Assembly: GCA_934631025.1 (NCBI GenBank)
Contig: CAKTXR010000036.1
Span: forward strand, 1 to 26,330
Direction: 5' to 3'
Origin: an uncultured Clostridia bacterium
GTDB taxonomy: Bacteria; Bacillota; Clostridia; Christensenellales; Aristaeellaceae
DNA length: 26,330 nt
This document shows positions 22,484-26,330 of this stretch, one piece after another. Below the pieces are notes generated by a model. The model was not told where the DNA came from, searched no databases, and was given only the letters and a program-made list of their open reading frames with translations. Each line of letters opens with the position of its first letter. Positions within the stretch are counted from its first letter, which is position 1. The position numbers and the translations under genes are program-made.

Positions 22484-24688
22484 ATGAAACAGGTGCGTCA
22501 CGGTGAAAAAAGGCCTAAGCAGAGCGTCGTGTTTCTGCGCACGCTCCGGCTGAATTTTATCATCGTGGCGGGCATCAGCATTTGCCTGCTGCTTTTGAGC
22601 ACCCAGATGCGCATTTCCATCCAGAAAAACGAGCAGGATCTGTGCCGCTCCAACCTCGAATACGGCCTGACGCAGCTGGGCGCGCAGCTGGACGCTGTGA
22701 GCGACAACATCATCAACTTCCGCGAGCTGATCATGCAGAACAGTCCCGGCGGCCTGCACCGCTACGACGCGGTGAACCTGCTCAAAGCGCAGACGACGCT
22801 CAAGTCGATCCTGCGCGGCAATCCGCTGCTGGGTGAGATCGCCTATGTGTGCGAGAACATCGATCAGGTCGTGACGACGCAGAGCGTCTTTTACAGCATT
22901 GACGACTTCATTGCCGCCTATAATATAGAAGGAATGGACACGAGCCTGTTCTATTCCTATCTGGGCGAGAACGAGCGCCTGGCGACGATTCGCTTTTATC
23001 CCTGCACCTATGTGGACAGCCGCTATGCCGCGTCGCCGTTTGACGCGGCGTTCTGCTGCGCCATTCCGCTGGACACCGAGCGCTATTCCACGTCAAAGGG
23101 CGTGGCCTACACGTTTTTGCGGCTGGACGAGCTGGTGGACGTGGCGGTTTCGAGCCGCATACGCCCCTATGCGTCGTTCAGGCTGTACGACAACCGCGTG
23201 GGGCGCGGCGACGTCTGCCTGATGAGCTATGGCGAGGAGATTGAAAACGGCTTTGAGACGGTGCTGGTGAACGACAAGGGCACGCTGCGCGCGGTCATCC
23301 GCGTGAGCAACGATTATATCAATGCGCAGATGCGCGACGTCAACCGCTTCATTGCCTTTCTGATGCTGGCGGCGGTGCTGGTGGGCGTGGGCACGGCCTA
23401 CTGGACGGCGCACAGGCAGTACATCCCCATGCGGCGGGTCATCGGTTCGCTGCGCGAGCGCAATCTGCTCATTTCGCCCGACCGCGACGAATACGACGAG
23501 CTGCTCTCCTCGGTGGACACGCTGATTACGGAGAAGGAGATCGTGACGCGCCGCCTGAGCGACTATCAGGAATCGCTCCAGCGCAACATACTCGACCGGC
23601 TGTTTTCCAACACGCTGCTCAAGCAGGACGTGGAGGTCATGCTGCGCCTGCAAATGAAGGATTTCCCGAAGCGCTTTGCGGTGTACTGTGGCCGCCTGTT
23701 TGTCGGCTCGGCCGATTCTAACGACTCCATGCAGATGACGCTGGTCATGCTGCTGGACTATCTCAAGAAGAACCTGCCGGCCAACGCGGTGCTGCACTCG
23801 ACCGACACGGCGACGTTCGGCCTGCTGTATCCGTGCGAGGAGGGGCTGGACGCGGCGGAGGAAGCGCTCCAGCAGACGCTCAATTCAGCGTCCGAGCGCT
23901 TTTCGGCGCACGTTCTGCTGATTCGCGGCGGCGTGTGCGAGAGCATGAGTCAGATCGGGGCGTGCTTCGAGAAGGCGCAGATGAGCTACATCGAGGATTA
24001 CGGCCAGTATCTGACCGGCGGCGTGTCGATTGTGCCGGTGCAGGAGCGCGCGGAGAGCGACGGGCGCTGGCGCTTGCGGCGCCTGCAGGCGCTCTATCAG
24101 ATGATGGCGGCGGGCAACGCCGACCGCGCGGTGGAGGAGATGCGCGAGATCTATCTCTCGACCGGCGACGACATGCCCATCGATATGCGCGAGCGCTACA
24201 CGATGCTGCGCGCGTACATTCTCATGTCCTGTCCCGAGATTCAGGAGGACATGGCGTGTCCGGAGATTCCGAGCTTCGAGCCGGCGATGCCGCAGCGCGA
24301 GCAGCTGGAATCGCTGGAGCGGGCGGTGCGCGAGGTATGCGCGCACGTTGTGGAATGGCAGACGGACGCGATGGACGAGCGCGTGAACACCTATGTGGAC
24401 TACATGGAGGCGCATTTCGACGATCCGGAGCTGTGCGCGTCCTCGCTGGCGAACGAGTTTCATGTGTCGGAGAAGTATCTCTTTACGCTGTTCAAGAAGA
24501 AAACGGGCTATTCGCCCACGAGCTATCTGCACCACGTTCGCATGGAGAAGGCGGCGCAGCTGCTGCGCGAGACCGACGACACGGTGCAGAACATCAGCGC
24601 GCAGGTGGGCTTTGCCAATTTCGGCACGTTCTACAAGGCCTTCAAGCGCGAATTCGGCGTGGCCCCCGGCAAATTCCGGGCAGGCTAG
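22484..24688 (+). CDS. Membrane-anchored AraC-family sensor-regulator
   Basis: 734 residues. A first membrane helix (about 22-40, LNFIIVAGISICLLLL) is followed by an extracellular domain of about 245 residues, a second helix at about 290-308 (FIAFLMLAAVLVGVG), a cytoplasmic linker and middle domain, and a C-terminal double helix-turn-helix (about 635-734: LCASSLANEFHVSEKYLFTLFKKKTGYSP then VQNISAQVGFANFGTFYKAFKREFG). This matches one-protein AraC/YtdP-like regulators that sense extracellular sugar and activate adjacent LplB/YtcP transporters. The gene is divergent from such an operon. The ATG at 22484 is chosen on promoter position; GGAAGGGG lies 11 bases before it, a longish gap. The stop TAG runs straight into the hairpin GCGGGC-AGT-GCCCGC of the structured repeat. 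Confidence 0.9.
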   Translation: MKQVRHGEKRPKQSVVFLRTLRLNFIIVAGISICLLLLSTQMRISIQKNEQDLCRSNLEYGLTQLGAQLDAVSDNIINFRELIMQNSPGGLHRYDAVNLLKAQTTLKSILRGNPLLGEIAYVCENIDQVVTTQSVFYSIDDFIAAYNIEGMDTSLFYSYLGENERLATIRFYPCTYVDSRYAASPFDAAFCCAIPLDTERYSTSKGVAYTFLRLDELVDVAVSSRIRPYASFRLYDNRVGRGDVCLMSYGEEIENGFETVLVNDKGTLRAVIRVSNDYINAQMRDVNRFIAFLMLAAVLVGVGTAYWTAHRQYIPMRRVIGSLRERNLLISPDRDEYDELLSSVDTLITEKEIVTRRLSDYQESLQRNILDRLFSNTLLKQDVEVMLRLQMKDFPKRFAVYCGRLFVGSADSNDSMQMTLVMLLDYLKKNLPANAVLHSTDTATFGLLYPCEEGLDAAEEALQQTLNSASERFSAHVLLIRGGVCESMSQIGACFEKAQMSYIEDYGQYLTGGVSIVPVQERAESDGRWRLRRLQALYQMMAAGNADRAVEEMREIYLSTGDDMPIDMRERYTMLRAYILMSCPEIQEDMACPEIPSFEPAMPQREQLESLERAVREVCAHVVEWQTDAMDERVNTYVDYMEAHFDDPELCASSLANEFHVSEKYLFTLFKKKTGYSPTSYLHHVRMEKAAQLLRETDDTVQNISAQVGFANFGTFYKAFKREFGVAPGKFRAG

Positions 24689-25080
24689 CGGGCAGTGCCC
24701 GCGGACACACCGCTTCGCGCACGCAACCCGCCGGCAGTGCCGGTTCCACATTTTCCGCGCCGCTTGGGGGCAGCTCGAATCTGGTCGTTGGTGCGTATAG
24801 GGGCGGTATTCATGCAGCACGGCTTGACCGGCCAGCCGCAGTGCGGCAGCCACTTTATTGGAGCCGGTCAAGTCTCCGATAATACCCGAGTGACGGCCGC
24901 AGTGCGGCAGCCACACCGCTTCGCGCACGCAACCCGATTCTTCAGCGCTTGGGGGCGCTTCGAATCTGGACGTTGGTGCGTGCAGGGGCGGTATTCATGC
25001 AGCACGACTTGACCGGCCAGCCGCAGTGCGGCAGCCACTTTATTGGAGCCGGTCAAGTCTCCGATAGTACCCGAGTGACG
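24688..25080 (+). repeat. Structured 3'-end repeat array behind the AraC-type gene, copies K and L
   Basis: In gene sense: hairpin GCGGGC-AGT-GCCCGC (24688-24702, using the last stop base), CACACCGCTTCGCGCACGCAACCC, CCGGCAGTGCCGG, a decayed HP2, linker, HP1 copy K (24821-24832 with 24863-24874); then a second unit 185 bp on, with HP2 at 24936-24966 (inner stem AGCGC type, outer stem GATTC/GAATC) and HP1 copy L (25006-25017 with 25048-25059). Both HP1 loops are 30 nt instead of 11 and contain a nested GCCGC-AGT-GCGGC hairpin. The outer boxes read CCGATAATACCCGAG and CCGATAGTACCCGAG. Confidence 0.87.
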
Positions 25081-25194
25081 GCGCGGCGTGAAGTGGTTCG
25101 ATTGAAAGAGTACGCTTGCTGGAAAGCGGAGCGCCGAAGGCGGGCGCGGAGAGAGAAATTTATCATGCGATGGCTGCGCGGCGGGATAAGCGCC

Positions 25195-25225
25195 TTGAAA
25201 GGGTGCGGCGGCCGCGCTATATAAT
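25195..25225 (+). promoter_or_regulatory. Promoter of the nitroreductase gene
   Basis: TTGAAA (25195-25200) with TATATA at 17 bp or TATAAT (25220-25225) at 19 bp. The following TATAATAGGAAG string recurs in other gaps of the window. Confidence 0.6.
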
Positions 25226-25255
25226 AGGAAGAAACTGCCGATGGGAGGGATTTTC

Positions 25256-25765
25256 ATGCAGACCTATGAGACGATTCTGGCGCGCCGGAGCGTGCGCCGC
25301 TTTACCGATCAGCCGATCGAGGACGAGATCATCAATCGGCTTTTGAGCTGCGCCATGGCCGGGCCGAGCGCCTGCAATTACAGGCCGTGGGCGTTCTATG
25401 TGGTGAAAAATGCGGAAAAGCGGGAAGCGCTGCGCCATGTCAGCCGGTTTTCCAATCTGGGATCGATGCTGAACATCATCGTGGCGGGCGATCTGTCGCG
25501 CTCGATTACGCGCGCGGACAACGATTTCTGGATCCAGGACTGCGCGGCGGCGACCGAGAACATCCTCCTCGCCGCGACCGACGCGGGGCTGGGCGCGTGC
25601 TGGTGCGGGCTGTATCCGATGGCGGCGGCGGTGAACAAGGTGCGCGCCGCGCTCGATCTGCCCGAGACGATCGTGCCCATGGCGCTGATTCATCTGGGCT
25701 ATCCCGCCGAAACGCCCGAGCCGCGCACGCAGTACGACGCGGAGCGCGTGCATATCATCGAGTGA
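25256..25765 (+). CDS. Nitroreductase-family FMN oxidoreductase
   Basis: 169 residues, a short member of the nitroreductase fold. ILARRSVRRFTDQPI (7-21) is the FMN-phosphate-binding N-terminus, AGPSACNYRPWAFYVV the second flavin contact, and DCAAATENILLAATDAGLGACWCGLYP the dimer/flavin helix. It ends HLGYPAETPEPR, close to the usual family end. Such proteins reduce nitro or quinone compounds with NAD(P)H; some act in other redox roles, so the substrate is open. GGGAGGG lies 6 bases before the ATG at 25256. It appears to be a single-gene unit between its own promoter and a hairpin after the stop. Confidence 0.93.
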   Translation: MQTYETILARRSVRRFTDQPIEDEIINRLLSCAMAGPSACNYRPWAFYVVKNAEKREALRHVSRFSNLGSMLNIIVAGDLSRSITRADNDFWIQDCAAATENILLAATDAGLGACWCGLYPMAAAVNKVRAALDLPETIVPMALIHLGYPAETPEPRTQYDAERVHIIE

Positions 25766-25772
25766 CGAATAC

Positions 25773-25820
25773 GGACTTCGGTCTGTATGATAAGGACTGG
25801 CTTGAAACAGACCGAGGTCT
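25773..25820 (+). terminator. Long hairpin after the nitroreductase stop
   Basis: A 14-bp stem (25773-25786 with 25807-25820, two G-U pairs) encloses a 20-nt loop and is followed by GCTCTTG, a weak U tract. Terminator or 3'-protecting hairpin. Confidence 0.5.
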
Positions 25821-25960
25821 GCTCTTGTGAAGCGCAGCGCAGACAAACGGACATGGGCGGCCTTGAGACGGCTGATTCACTTGCAGGCGGCATGGGTGAG
25901 TGAGATCGCTTGTGCGAAGCCGTGCGGGGGTTTGGTGAGAACGAAAAAAGCGTATATGAA

Positions 25961-25995
25961 AAAGGCGGCTCTTCGTGTGGGGGAGCCGTCTTTTT
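25961..25995. terminator. Bidirectional intrinsic terminator
   Basis: AAAGGCGGCTC (25961-25971) pairs with GAGCCGTCTTT (25983-25993), with one G-U pair, and has T runs on both strands outside the stem. No gene is seen between the nitroreductase and this point. Confidence 0.75.
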
Positions 25996-26085
25996 GCGTT
26001 TCGATGGGGAAGAAGGAGAGGGGGCGGTGTGTTACGCTGCAACAGGCCTTTCAATGCGCGGCGTCGCTGCGATTGCGCGTTTTTC

Positions 26086-26330
26086 GCCGACCGTCGCCCG
26101 GGTATACGGAAAGACCTGCCCGACTCCAATTTATGGTCGGGCAGGTCGGGCTGTATAGCGATGATTTCAGTACACACTAACGTCCAGACTCGAGCCGCCC
26201 CCAAGCGGCGCGGAGTCGGGTTGCGTGCGCGAAGCGGAGTGGAAGTCGGCACTGCCGACCGTCGCCCGGGTATACGGAAAGACCTGCCCGACTCCAATTT
26301 ATGGTCGGGCAGGTCGGGCTGTATAGCGAT
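26086..26330 (-). repeat. Structured repeat array, copies M and N, running off the right edge
   Basis: Two units 168 bp apart are nearly identical (GCCGACCGTCGCCCGGGTATACGG at 26086 and 26254). HP1 copies are 26113-26124 with 26136-26147, and 26281-26292 with 26304-26315, both GACCTGCCCGAC, perfect, loop TCCAATTTATG on plus. HP2 is 26187-26217 and a GTCGGC-ACT-GCCGAC palindrome is 26245-26259. The orientation predicts that the next gene to the right is on the minus strand and ends beyond the edge. Confidence 0.88.

Noticed and set aside
24688..26330. CRISPR array
   Set aside because: Repeats are internally structured, unequal in spacing (129, 168, 185 bp) and lack uniform unique spacers; no cas genes are present.

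Overview
The window looks like the chromosome of a GC-rich, low-profile Bacillota (Clostridia-type, probably intestinal). The signs are strong AGGAGG-type ribosome binding sites, sigma-A promoters with 17-bp spacers, a PrsA-like foldase lipoprotein, an LplB/YtcP-type sugar ABC transporter paired with a membrane-bound AraC/YesN-type regulator, and an M18 aminopeptidase. No ribosomal RNA, tRNA, CRISPR array, transposase or phage gene was seen. The taxonomic guess is inference only.

Layout from left to right: a partial XRE regulator (-); a PrsA/SurA-type foldase (-); a small alpha/beta-hydrolase-like protein (-), divergent from a PfkB-family sugar-phosphate kinase (+); homoserine dehydrogenase hom (+); a Nudix hydrolase (+); a right-handed beta-helix (GH28-like) protein (-); argH and argG (both -); an M18 aminopeptidase (-); two CobW/G3E GTPases (+), the first with a huge His/Asp/Glu tract and the second fused to a YcgQ/DUF1980-like C-terminus; a sugar-uptake cluster (solute-binding protein, two permeases, all -) with a divergent AraC-type sensor-regulator (+); and a nitroreductase (+). 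The functional groups are amino-acid biosynthesis (hom, argGH), metal homeostasis (the two GTPases) and carbohydrate uptake and breakdown.

The intergenic DNA is the striking part. At least fourteen copies of a modular structured repeat fill it. Read in the sense of the upstream gene, a full copy has a short GC hairpin at or next to the stop codon, then a CACACCGCTTCGCGC box and a GCAACCC box, a 31-nt two-part hairpin (HP2), a conserved linker of about 40 nt (TGGACGTTAGTGCATACTGA...ATACAGCCC), a 12-bp stem with a conserved 11-nt loop CATAAATTGGA (HP1), and a trailing TCTCCGTNTACCCGAG box. HP1 arms change in sequence between copies while complementarity is kept; one stem position shows all four Watson-Crick pairs. 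All eight gene 3' ends that carry the element carry it in the same orientation relative to that gene, whichever strand the gene is on. This points to selection at RNA level on a 3'-untranslated element, and I do not recognise it as a named family. Parts of it are amplified into 42-bp, 69-bp and 130-185-bp tandem arrays. In two places (argG, hom) the stop codon TGA is exactly the loop of a perfect hairpin.

The elements separate genes that are usually tightly coupled: argG from argH by 697 bp, and the ABC permease genes from their binding-protein gene by 592 bp. Some genes (nudix, M18 aminopeptidase, the GTPase pair) end instead in ordinary intrinsic terminators and lack a full element. Other repeats include a 62-bp tandem with CcpA-site-like cores between the sugar kinase and hom, and a 96-98-bp hairpin tandem ahead of the solute-binding-protein gene.
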